Notes under the pieces: model-generated
What the model saw: only the letters and a program-made list of their open reading frames with translations
Database searches by the model: none
Told to the model about the DNA's origin: nothing
DNA from: Pseudomonas rhizoryzae
Lineage (GTDB): Bacteria; Pseudomonadota; Gammaproteobacteria; Pseudomonadales; Pseudomonadaceae
DNA: 64,000 nt
Direction: 5' to 3'
Assembly: GCF_005250615.1 (NCBI RefSeq)
Contig: NZ_SULM01000001.1
Span: 124,001 to 188,000, forward strand
Shown here: positions 44,184 to 51,885 of the stretch, one piece after another
Layout: each line of letters opens with the position of its first letter
Position numbering within the stretch: the stretch's first letter is position 1
Translations under genes and position numbers: made by a program

Positions 44184-44534
44184 GTCGGATCCTAATTGCG
44201 AATGTGGATGAAATCATGGCGCCAGTACGACACCCGTGCCCTCGCGGGAGCAATAAGCTTACCAGTCGGCGAAGATCGTCCCAAATCTGTACGCGTTTGC
44301 CGCGTCAGTTACATCCGGTAGCAGCCGCCGTCACGAAGCGGCGCGCATTATGCACTGGAAGGGCGCGGCTTTCCTGCATGGTGCAGACGAATGCACCGCT
44401 TTGGGTCGAAAAAGGCGCGGACGAATCATCAATGGGCAAAAAGGTAGCAGAGGACTCCGCTGACCGTGCAGGGTGGACCAAGCGGTAGCATTCGTGAGCG
44501 GCACTGTGTGCAAAGGAAACGGGAGCAGGTCCAG
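44184..44534. other. 351-bp divergent intergenic region upstream of aotJ and a GNAT gene
   Basis: No gene is supported. It contains an inverted repeat (44380-44397) and, on the minus strand, a CATAAT box (44353-44348) that could be a -10 element for aotJ with a leader of about 165 bases. Confidence 0.35.
44380..44397 (-). promoter_or_regulatory. Inverted repeat GGTGCA-N6-TGCACC upstream of aotJ
   Basis: Perfect 6-bp arms with a 6-bp centre, placed about 27 bp upstream of the possible CATAAT -10 box of aotJ. This is the position of an activator or repressor site. It does not obviously match the ArgR consensus. The binding protein is unknown. Confidence 0.35.
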
Positions 44535-44981
44535 ATGACAGTGAAAGCAGGCGGCGGACCAGCTAGGGCGTACGACATCCTCGTGGCGACGCCGGCCCAG
44601 GCAGAGGCGGTGGAGCAGGGCTTCACGGCCTTCGTGAGCGCCCAGCATCCAGGGCTGGCGGACGAGTCGGCCGACATACCCGTGCACCTGGTGATCAGCG
44701 ATACGACCGGGGTCATCGCCGGGTTGCTGGGCAAGGTGTTCTGGCAGGGGTTGGAAATCGAGGTGCTTTGGGTGGCCGAGGCCCATCGTCGCGCTGGGCT
44801 GGGCCAGCGGCTGTTGCAGCGGGCCGAAGCCGAGGCCCGCGCCTTGGGCGCCACGGTGGCCTACCTGCGCACGGCCCAGGCGGCTGATTTCTACGAGCGC
44901 TGCGGCTATCGACATTGCGGCTACCTGCCGCGACCGCTGGGTACCGGTCTGCACAGTTTCTACAAGGAGTTGGTCGATTGA
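44535..44981 (+). CDS. GNAT-family acetyltransferase
   Basis: 148 residues from MTVKAGGGPARAYD, with GCAGGT upstream. The acetyl-CoA loop is intact (LWVAEAHRRAGLGQRLLQRA). ADFYERCGYRHCGYLPR is the usual C-terminal beta-bulge region. The substrate is not predictable. The last codons contain the ribosome site of the next gene, and its TGA overlaps that gene's TTG start. Confidence 0.85.
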   Translation: MTVKAGGGPARAYDILVATPAQAEAVEQGFTAFVSAQHPGLADESADIPVHLVISDTTGVIAGLLGKVFWQGLEIEVLWVAEAHRRAGLGQRLLQRAEAEARALGATVAYLRTAQAADFYERCGYRHCGYLPRPLGTGLHSFYKELVD

Positions 44982-45475
44982 CCGGGCCAGCGTGGGGCGG
45001 CCAGGCCCTGCGCCTGGCTGTCCTGGTGGCCTTGGCCGCGCTCTATGGCGCCCTGCATGACCAACTGAGCTATGCCCTTGGCCCTGAGTACTTCACCTGC
45101 CTGAAGTTTGCGCAATTCGGCTTGCTCGACGAGGGGATCGCGCCGCGCTGGCGCGTGGCCCAGGTGGGGTTGCTGGCTGGGGCTGCGGCGGGCGTGCCCT
45201 TGGGACTGGCGCTGCTGGGGTGGGTTCGTCATCGAGGCGGCCCGGACAATCTGCTCTGGCGAGGGGCGGCAGCCGTATTGCTGAGCGCTATGACCCTGGC
45301 GGTCGTTGGACTGATGGTCGGCTGGCTTGCACTGGAATTCGGCCACGCTCAGCGCGTGCCCACCTGCGTTCAGGACGCCCGGGGTTTTCTGCTGGCGGCC
45401 TGGATGCACGATGGCAGCTACTTGGGCGCGTTGGTGGGGTTGTTGGCGTTCTGCTGGCGCAGCCGCCGCCGGTGA
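44978..45475 (+). CDS. Four-helix membrane protein of unknown function
   Basis: About 165 residues starting at TTG 44978 (LTGPAWGGQALRLAVLV). The TTG has AAGGAG 8 bp upstream and overlaps the GNAT stop, which decides the start. Four hydrophobic segments lie at roughly 10-28, 63-83, 96-118 and 140-158. Conserved-looking features include ALGPEYFTCLKFAQFGL. No family name is offered. The last 58 bp overlap the convergent FUSC gene. Confidence 0.65.
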   Translation: MTGPAWGGQALRLAVLVALAALYGALHDQLSYALGPEYFTCLKFAQFGLLDEGIAPRWRVAQVGLLAGAAAGVPLGLALLGWVRHRGGPDNLLWRGAAAVLLSAMTLAVVGLMVGWLALEFGHAQRVPTCVQDARGFLLAAWMHDGSYLGALVGLLAFCWRSRRR

Positions 45476-46518
45476 TGGCCGGGTAGGCGCTGATCGATGG
45501 CGGCTTCGAGGGCGAGGAACGCCAGGGCCACGCTGCCACCGAGCAGGGTGCTGCCGAGGCGTTCGAGGGCGATGCTGGTTTCGGGTGCCCCTGCCAGCGC
45601 GACCATGAGGACCGTGGTGGCGGTGATGAAGACCGTTTGCAGCGAGTAGCGACCGTCCTGCAGCAGATAGGCACCGAGCGCGCTGAGCAGGCAACCGCTG
45701 GCCAAGACACTGGCGGTGTTGTCGAGCCAGACCAAGGCGCTGGCCAGCAGGCAACCCGCCAGGGTACCGCCGAGTCGGCCCAGGGCGCGCCGCCAGGTGT
45801 CGCTGAACCGGGGTTTCAGCACCAGCAGCGCGGTCATCGGCGCCCAGTAGCCATGACCGTAGTCGAGTAGATCGGTCAGTGCCTGGCAGAGGGCGACCAC
45901 GGCGGCGGCGTAGAAACCGTAGCGCCCGAGGCGGAATTTGTCTTCGAACAGCAGCACCACCTCGTGCAGGTGGGCTTTGAGCGAGCCGGTGCGTAGGCGC
46001 CACTGGGAGCGGTAGAGGGCCTTCTGCAGCAGGGCGAAGAGCAGCACTTGCCAGAGGCCACCCGCGAGCACCAGCCCGCTGCGCTGCAGGGCCTGGTGCA
46101 GATCGCCGGGAAAGCCGCCGGCCACCAGCAGGGCCACGGTCCACTGCTGGGTGATCCACCAGGGACCGTTACCGACCGCGAATAGCCAGGCGCAGCAGGC
46201 CGCCCAGAGTGCCCCGGCCAGGACCAGGGCTGGTGGATAGTGGCCGAGCAGGGAGCCGACCGCCGCAGAAAAGGCCATGCCCAGGACCGCCACCAGCATG
46301 GGTGCCAGGGGTTCGGCGGCAAAACTCTTGTAGGCACCGAAGCCGACCGTGTAGGCGCCACCCAGGGCTACCACACAGGGTAGCCAGGCGCCCGTCAGCA
46401 AGCCGGTGAGCAGGATGGTCGCCAGTGCCGGCAAGCAGACCAGTGCCAGTGCCCAGCGCGGTTCCCGGGGCGCGCTCAGGGCGCCATCGGTAACGGGCGG
46501 TGGCCTGTCGTCTGCCAT
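45418..46518 (-). CDS. FUSC/YccS-like inner-membrane protein
   Basis: A 366-residue protein with two blocks of about five to six membrane helices separated by a short soluble stretch (about 180-215). The second block holds GHGYWAPMTALLVLKPRFSD, the conserved FUSC motif seen in aromatic acid exporters (AaeB, YccS). It is half the usual length because the large cytoplasmic domain is missing. It may export aromatic or other organic acids. It starts 3 bp after the DNA ligase gene and so probably shares its transcript. Confidence 0.8.
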   Translation of the reverse strand: MADDRPPPVTDGALSAPREPRWALALVCLPALATILLTGLLTGAWLPCVVALGGAYTVGFGAYKSFAAEPLAPMLVAVLGMAFSAAVGSLLGHYPPALVLAGALWAACCAWLFAVGNGPWWITQQWTVALLVAGGFPGDLHQALQRSGLVLAGGLWQVLLFALLQKALYRSQWRLRTGSLKAHLHEVVLLFEDKFRLGRYGFYAAAVVALCQALTDLLDYGHGYWAPMTALLVLKPRFSDTWRRALGRLGGTLAGCLLASALVWLDNTASVLASGCLLSALGAYLLQDGRYSLQTVFITATTVLMVALAGAPETSIALERLGSTLLGGSVALAFLALEAAIDQRLPGHHRRRLRQQNANNPTNAPK

Positions 46519-46521
46519 GGG

Positions 46522-48243
46522 CTAGGCCAGCAGGTTCTGCAGGATGTCCAGGGTGTCCGCTTCGGCCACCGGCTTGTCATGGCGCCAGCGCAGCATGCGC
46601 GGAAAGCGCACGGCAACGCCGCTCTTGTGGCGCTTGGACAGGGCGATGCCCTCGAAGCCCAGCTCGAATACCAGGGTCGGCTCGACACTGCGTACCGGTC
46701 CGAACTTCTCCACCGTGGTACGGCGGACGATGGCGTCCACCTTGCGCATCTCTTCGTCGGTAAGGCCCGAGTAGGCTTTGGCGAAGGGCACCAGGGTGCG
46801 CTCGGAGCTGTCCGGCGGGCCGTCCCAGACGGCGAAGGTGTAGTCGGAATAGAGGCTGGCGCGTCGCCCATGGCCGCGTTGGGCATAGATGAGCACCGCA
46901 TCCACTGAGAAGGGATCGACCTTCCACTTCCACCAGGTGCCCATGTCCTTGGTGCGGCCGACGCCATAGAGGGAGTCGCGCGCCTTGAGCATCATGCCTT
47001 CCACGCCCAGGGTGCGGGAGGCTTCGCGCTGGCGGGCGAGGTCCTGCCAGTCTTTGCCGTGCAGCAGCGGCGAGGGTCTCAGCAGCGGACTGGCGCAGCG
47101 GGCCACCAGGGTTTCCAGTTGGGCGCGGCGCTGTCGTTGCGGCTGGCTGCGCAGATCATGGCCCTGCCATTCCAGCAGGTCATAGGCGAGCAGGATGACC
47201 GGCACGTCTTCGAGGATCTTCTTGCCCAGGGTCTTGCGGCCGATGCGCTGCTGCAGCAGGGCGAAGGGCTGGACGCCGAAGGGTATGGGCGCGGCCGGGT
47301 CGCGGGTGTCCTGGTGTTCGCTCACTTCCTCGCTGCTGAGCAGGGTGTCGGGCGTGGCGTCTTCCTTCCAGACCACGATCTCGCCGTCGATCACCGTGCC
47401 ATCGGGCAGCAGGGCCGCCAGGGGATGCAATTCGGGAAAGCGGTCAGTGACCAGATCCTCGCCCCGCGACCAGATCCACAGGCGGCCATCGCGCTTGACC
47501 AACTGGGCGCGGATGCCGTCCCACTTCCACTCCACCTGCCAGTCCTCGGCCGGCCCCAATTGCGCCTCGAATTGCTCCACCGGCAGTTGCAGGGCATGGG
47601 CGAGAAAGAAGGGATAGGGCTGGCCGCCGCGCTGGGCATGTTCGTCCGGGCTTTCCGCGGCGATCAGGCGCGTATAACCCTCGGCGGTGGGGCGATGGGA
47701 GAGATCGGTGTAGCCCACCAGGCGCTGGGCGACCCGCTTGGGATCGAGGTCGGCCAGGGTGGCCAGGGCGCGGGTCACCAGCAGCTTGGAGACACCAACG
47801 CGGAATTCGCCGGTGATCAGCTTGATGCAGACCATCAGGCTCTGCCGATCCAGTTGCGCCCATAGCGGCGGCAGGCGTTCGGCCAGCTCTTCTGGCGGCA
47901 GGCCCCGCAGCGGCAGCAGATATTCTTCCAGCCAGAAGGCCAGCCCTTCGGCATTGGCGGTATCGGCGGTGGGAATCAGCAGCGCCATGGTCTCGGCCAG
48001 GTCGCCCACCGCCTGGTAGCTCTCCTCGAACAGCCATTCGGGCAGCCCGGAAAGGGCCATGGTCAATTCGCGCAGCTGGCGCGTCGGTACCAGGCGTCGT
48101 GGGCGACCGCCCGCGAGGAAGTACACCGCCCAGGCGGCGTCCGCAGCCGGCGCGTTGCCGAAGTAGTCCACCAGCGCGGCCAGCTTGGCGTTGCTGGAGG
48201 TGGTGGCGTCAAGGCGAGCATAGAGTTCGGCGAAAGCCTTCAT
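46522..48243 (-). CDS. ATP-dependent DNA ligase (LigB-type, repair cluster)
   Basis: A 573-residue ligase. The N-terminal alpha-helical domain (about 1-210) precedes the nucleotidyltransferase core with motif I EWKWDGIRAQL (adenylated Lys240), motif III/IIIa regions and GVEGMMLKARDS (motif IV), plus a C-terminal OB fold ending in motif-V/VI-like KWKVDPFSVD and RFPRMLRWR. It belongs to the class found with an MBL-fold exonuclease, Lhr-type helicase and MPE endonuclease in DNA repair clusters. The upstream exonuclease gene is present and coupled by ATGA. Helicase and endonuclease are not adjacent here. Confidence 0.9.
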   Translation of the reverse strand: MKAFAELYARLDATTSSNAKLAALVDYFGNAPAADAAWAVYFLAGGRPRRLVPTRQLRELTMALSGLPEWLFEESYQAVGDLAETMALLIPTADTANAEGLAFWLEEYLLPLRGLPPEELAERLPPLWAQLDRQSLMVCIKLITGEFRVGVSKLLVTRALATLADLDPKRVAQRLVGYTDLSHRPTAEGYTRLIAAESPDEHAQRGGQPYPFFLAHALQLPVEQFEAQLGPAEDWQVEWKWDGIRAQLVKRDGRLWIWSRGEDLVTDRFPELHPLAALLPDGTVIDGEIVVWKEDATPDTLLSSEEVSEHQDTRDPAAPIPFGVQPFALLQQRIGRKTLGKKILEDVPVILLAYDLLEWQGHDLRSQPQRQRRAQLETLVARCASPLLRPSPLLHGKDWQDLARQREASRTLGVEGMMLKARDSLYGVGRTKDMGTWWKWKVDPFSVDAVLIYAQRGHGRRASLYSDYTFAVWDGPPDSSERTLVPFAKAYSGLTDEEMRKVDAIVRRTTVEKFGPVRSVEPTLVFELGFEGIALSKRHKSGVAVRFPRMLRWRHDKPVAEADTLDILQNLLA

Positions 48244-49259
48244 GCCTGGGCCTCCGCGGCAACGGGGGTGTCGTCTTCCTCACCGTATTCGGTGGTGAAG
48301 CCCTGGGCATCCAGGCCCTGGTCACGCAGGTAGCGCACCAGGGTGGCGACCGAGCCATGGGTGACCATCACCCGCTCGGCGCCGGTCTGCTCGATGGCCC
48401 ACAGCAGGCCCGGCCAGTCGGCATGGTCTGAGAGCACGAAGCCGCGGTCCACGCCGCGTCGGCGGCGGGTGCCGCGCAGCATCATCCAGCCACTGGCGAA
48501 GGCGTCGCTATGGTCGCCGAAGCGGCGGATCCAGGTGCTGCCGCCGGCCGAGGGCGGGGCGATGATCAGCGCCTGGCGCAGCAGCGGATCGCTCTTCTTG
48601 AAGTCGCCGGCGTAGTGGGTCTCGGGTATGCGGATACCGGCGTCGCGATAGACCCGGTTGAGCGGTTCCACCGCGCCATGGGCGAGGATGGGGCCTATCT
48701 CCGGATCGAGGCCGTGCAGTAGCCGTTGCGCCTTACCGAAGGCATAGCTGTAGAGCACGCTGGCCAGACCCTGGGCCTGGTTGGCCCGCCACCAGGCATT
48801 GACCTCGGCGAAGATCTCGCTTTGTGGTCGCCAGCGATAGATCGGCAGGCCGAAGGTGGATTCGGTGATGAAGGTATGGCAGCGCACCGGCTCGAAGGGG
48901 GTGCAGGTACCGTCGGGCTCGACCTTGTAGTCGCCCGAGGCCACCCAGACCTCGCCGCGGTATTCCAGGCGCACCTGGGCCGAGCCCAGCACATGGCCGG
49001 CCGGATGGAAGCTCAGCTTCACCCCGTGATGGTCGATGACCTCGCCGTATTCCAGGGTCTGCAGGTTGATGTCGGCGCCCAGGCGCGCGCGCAGGATACC
49101 GGCGCTGGCCGAGGTCGCCAGGTAGTGGCCATTGCCCACCCGGGCATGATCGCCATGGCCATGGGTGATGACCGAACGCTCCACCGGATGCCAGGGGTCG
49201 ACGTAGAAATCACCGGGCGGGCAATAGAGACCGTCGGGGCGGGCGATGACGAGGTCCAT
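48240..49259 (-). CDS. Ligase-associated MBL-fold DNA exonuclease
   Basis: About 339 residues from MDLVIARPDGLYCPPGDFYV. The metallo-beta-lactamase metal site is VITHGHGDHARVGN (H-x-H-x-D-H). Later come FHPAGHVLGSAQVRLEYRGE, VASGDYK and the C-terminal SDHADWPGLLWAI and VTHGS of the beta-CASP-like part. It is predicted to trim DNA ends before ligation by the neighbouring ligase. An ATG nine codons upstream is an alternative start; neither has a strong ribosome site. Confidence 0.88.
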   Translation of the reverse strand: MDLVIARPDGLYCPPGDFYVDPWHPVERSVITHGHGDHARVGNGHYLATSASAGILRARLGADINLQTLEYGEVIDHHGVKLSFHPAGHVLGSAQVRLEYRGEVWVASGDYKVEPDGTCTPFEPVRCHTFITESTFGLPIYRWRPQSEIFAEVNAWWRANQAQGLASVLYSYAFGKAQRLLHGLDPEIGPILAHGAVEPLNRVYRDAGIRIPETHYAGDFKKSDPLLRQALIIAPPSAGGSTWIRRFGDHSDAFASGWMMLRGTRRRRGVDRGFVLSDHADWPGLLWAIEQTGAERVMVTHGSVATLVRYLRDQGLDAQGFTTEYGEEDDTPVAAEAQA

Positions 49260-49321
49260 GGGGAGACTCTGCAGGGCTTCTCCCATAGGAGCGGTAGCGA
49301 GGCGTCGGAGTTCGCCCTTGG

Positions 49322-50092
49322 CTAGGGAGACAGCGCGCCGAGCTCGGCGTAGCCGAGCCGCTGATAACCTGCCAACCTCTGATCGAGTAGCGCCGTCAGG
49401 GAGAGGTCGTCGTCGATGTAGACGTCACCGAAGTCGCCATCGGCCAGCAAGGTCGGGTGGGCGATCACCTCGACCGGTCCCCGGGTGCCCAGCAAATCGT
49501 CCTGGAGATCCCGGGGCGTGCAGGTGAAGGCGATGCTGCTCGGCGCGCGTGCTGCCAGGCGGCGGTTGATCAGGCGCTTGTACAGCCGTTTCAATGGCCC
49601 CAGGTTGCGCCCCAGATTGCGGGCCTGGCGTACCGGCACGCCATGGCTCGCGGCGAAGTCGGCAACCAGGCCGGCCAGGGCCCAGCGATTGTGTACGTGC
49701 TGGTGGGAATCCAGATGGCTGGGTGTCACGCCGTGTGCCAGGCAGCGGTCCCATTGGGCCGCCAGTTCCTCCCGCACCGCCTGGCGTTCGCGCGCCCTCA
49801 GCACGGGCAACCAGAACGGCAGGCGTAGCTGGAATTGACCTTCGTGGTTGCAGAAGCGTGGGCAGTCACGCAATGCCTGGGTCAGGGGGCTGCCGTAGGT
49901 CAGGTTCAGATGCAGGCCTATGCGCCCCTGCAGGTGATGCGCCGCGATCGCCTGGCAGGCTTCGACGAAGGCAGGCATGTTGGCCATCAGGGTTGCGGAG
50001 CTGATGACACCCCGGTCGAAGGCGGCCAGGATGATCCGATTTTCTTCCGGCGACAGCCCGAAGTCATCGGCATTGACGATGGCGTAGCGCAT
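49322..50092 (-). CDS. YdjC/ChbG-family carbohydrate deacetylase
   Basis: A 256-residue protein. The family metal-site motifs are IVNADDFGLSPEEN (D-D), GLHLNLTYGSPL (H) and SHLDSHQHVHN (H-x-x-x-H). Characterised members remove N-acetyl groups from chito-oligosaccharides; HpnK in hopanoid loci is also related. It is the last gene of the polysaccharide operon, its ATG immediately following the stop of the acyltransferase-like gene, so it probably edits the polymer or its lipid-linked precursor. Confidence 0.83.
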   Translation of the reverse strand: MRYAIVNADDFGLSPEENRIILAAFDRGVISSATLMANMPAFVEACQAIAAHHLQGRIGLHLNLTYGSPLTQALRDCPRFCNHEGQFQLRLPFWLPVLRARERQAVREELAAQWDRCLAHGVTPSHLDSHQHVHNRWALAGLVADFAASHGVPVRQARNLGRNLGPLKRLYKRLINRRLAARAPSSIAFTCTPRDLQDDLLGTRGPVEVIAHPTLLADGDFGDVYIDDDLSLTALLDQRLAGYQRLGYAELGALSP

Positions 50093-51208
50093 TCAGGCCT
50101 CCGGCGTCTTGGCGCGCGTGCGGAGGCGGTGCCGTACGCGCTTGAACAGTTGCCAGCCGCTGGTGAGCATGGCCAGGAGAAGGCCCTTGGCGCTTCGGCT
50201 GTAGAGACTCCAACGCCAGTGCTCGCAGCTGTCGGTCTGGCGCTCGTGCAGTTGGTGACTGGAGTTGTGCAGGCTCACCCGTGAAGCGTCGACCCACTCC
50301 CAGTCGGCCTCCAGCCCCCAGCGCAGCCATTCGTCCAGTAGCAGTCGACCGCTGCCCAGGGCCGCGTAGTCCGGATGGAAGGCGAGGTTGTAGTCGTACA
50401 GGCGACCGTCTTGCAGGAAGCCGAGTCGATAGCTGAGGCAGTTGCCCTGATGCTCCAGTAGTAGCACGCGCAAGCGGTCCTCGTCGGCGAGTCCGGAGAG
50501 GGCTGCTGTCATCCAGCGTTGCCGTAGGTGGCCGGAAAAGATGCCGACGCCATCCGTACCTTTCCAGCTCAGCGCCTCGACCTCTTGCAGGCGTTCGGCT
50601 AGTGCTGGCCAGGTGTCAGCGGTCGGCGCGACGCGGTGGACCCTGGCGCCCAGTTCTTCGCAGCGGCGTCTGGCCCGGCGCAGTTTGTAGCGCACGGGGC
50701 CTGAGGGTTCTGCGGCATCTTGCGGCTGGATGCGGTGAACGGGCACCCGGCAGTTGAGGCGTATCCGGGCCTGGGCCGCCGACGCCTGCCAGAGCTTGAA
50801 GATCGGCTCGTCCACCACTGTCAGCTCATCGAGTTCGAGCAGGTCGTGGGGCAGGTGTCTCCGGATTTCGGCATAGGCGGCCTGTGTCGCGTCGGGGACT
50901 GCTGGATCCAGCGCCAGGGCCAGGCGATCACTGAGCGGATAGCCCAGATGGCGCAGGATGGTCCACCGGATACCCAGGCGCTTTTCCCGCTGCCTTACCA
51001 GCGGCAGGTATCCCACCAGCCGCTCCCCTTGCCATATTTGCAGGATCTGCAGCTCGGCTCCGGGCGGTAAGGCCACCGCCGCACCCTGCAACCAGGAGAG
51101 ACGGTTGAAGGGGGTGGCATGGGGTAGGCGCCCTAACAGCTCCTCATAGGCCGCAGGTGATAGGTCAGCAGGAGCGAGGGTGCGGCTCCAATGGCAGCGG
51201 ATGGTCAT
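50093..51208 (-). CDS. BioF2/FemAB-like acyltransferase of polysaccharide operon
   Basis: About 371 residues from MTIRCHWSRTL; the longer frame upstream is shadow. The C-terminal two thirds have the GNAT-like Acetyltransf_6 (CelD/BioF2) pattern: VRYKLRRARRRCEELGARVH, LEHQGNCLSYRLGFLQDGRL and YDYNLAFHPDYAALGSGRLL. Such proteins occur in many exopolysaccharide loci. They are thought to transfer acyl groups to sugar amines or hydroxyls. The start overlaps the preceding stop by ATGA. The acceptor is unknown. Confidence 0.8.
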   Translation of the reverse strand: MTIRCHWSRTLAPADLSPAAYEELLGRLPHATPFNRLSWLQGAAVALPPGAELQILQIWQGERLVGYLPLVRQREKRLGIRWTILRHLGYPLSDRLALALDPAVPDATQAAYAEIRRHLPHDLLELDELTVVDEPIFKLWQASAAQARIRLNCRVPVHRIQPQDAAEPSGPVRYKLRRARRRCEELGARVHRVAPTADTWPALAERLQEVEALSWKGTDGVGIFSGHLRQRWMTAALSGLADEDRLRVLLLEHQGNCLSYRLGFLQDGRLYDYNLAFHPDYAALGSGRLLLDEWLRWGLEADWEWVDASRVSLHNSSHQLHERQTDSCEHWRWSLYSRSAKGLLLAMLTSGWQLFKRVRHRLRTRAKTPEA

Positions 51209-51885
51209 GTTTCCGAGCGCTCGGCGGATAGGCGCCCTGCACGTCGCACGTGTGCGAGGGAAGGAACCTGGTAGCGCCGCCAGCGATGATAGTGGAGGCA
51301 GCCGAACAGGCAAAAGACCTGGACTTCCTGGCCCAGCTCCTGGAAATCCAGGCCGACATGTAGCTTTAGTGCTGGCAGGTTGCGCCGGTTGACCAAGGCT
51401 CGCGTCCGCGTCATGCCCCTTTGGCGTTGTGCTCGCCAGACGCCGTCCAGCAAGACCACTACGGCTCCGGTTCGACGATAGGCGGGCGCGATTTCTCCGG
51501 CGAACTGGTAGGCACAGGCGGGTGGTACAGGCACGAGGCAGCGATAGAGTTGATCGTCGTAGTAGTCCTTGTCGGTGACCCACGTCATGCCGGCGACCTG
51601 GTCCTGGGGGGTCAGGATCGCGTAGCCGATATAGCCCCCGTTCATCAGCGCCGTGAGATTGTCGCCGTAATGGTTGAATTCCTCGCTTACGGCGGGCAAC
51701 AGGTCGGGGGTTATCTCCACTACCCGAAGGTCCTGACGGCGGCGGTGCTCCTTGGGTGGTACCAGGTCACGCTCGAGCAGCACGACCGTCCAGCAATAGC
51801 AGCCGAGGCGTTCACCCAGCACGCGCAGACTGCCGAGTAGGCCTTTACGGCGCAGGCGAGAGAAGAACTCCAGTAGCCTAGTCAC
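51205..51885 (-). CDS. GNAT-like acyltransferase of polysaccharide operon
   Basis: About 226 residues from GTG 51885, which forms GTGA with the stop of the glycosidase-like gene and has CTGGAG 7 bp upstream. The central part has GNAT character: QFAGEIAPAYRRTGAVVVLL corresponds to the acetyl-CoA segment, although the R-x-x-G-x-G loop is imperfect; then RALVNRRNLPALKLHVGLDF. It is probably an acyltransferase decorating the polymer. The assignment is by fold pattern only. Confidence 0.65.
   Translation of the reverse strand: MTRLLEFFSRLRRKGLLGSLRVLGERLGCYCWTVVLLERDLVPPKEHRRRQDLRVVEITPDLLPAVSEEFNHYGDNLTALMNGGYIGYAILTPQDQVAGMTWVTDKDYYDDQLYRCLVPVPPACAYQFAGEIAPAYRRTGAVVVLLDGVWRAQRQRGMTRTRALVNRRNLPALKLHVGLDFQELGQEVQVFCLFGCLHYHRWRRYQVPSLAHVRRAGRLSAERSET

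Noticed and set aside
42588-44195. 535-codon plus-strand frame opposite aotQ and aotJ
   Set aside because: It runs antisense across two genes and a terminator hairpin. No domain is seen.
48718-49325. 199-codon plus-strand frame opposite the exonuclease gene
   Set aside because: Antisense shadow. The metal-site motifs of the minus-strand protein settle the coding strand.
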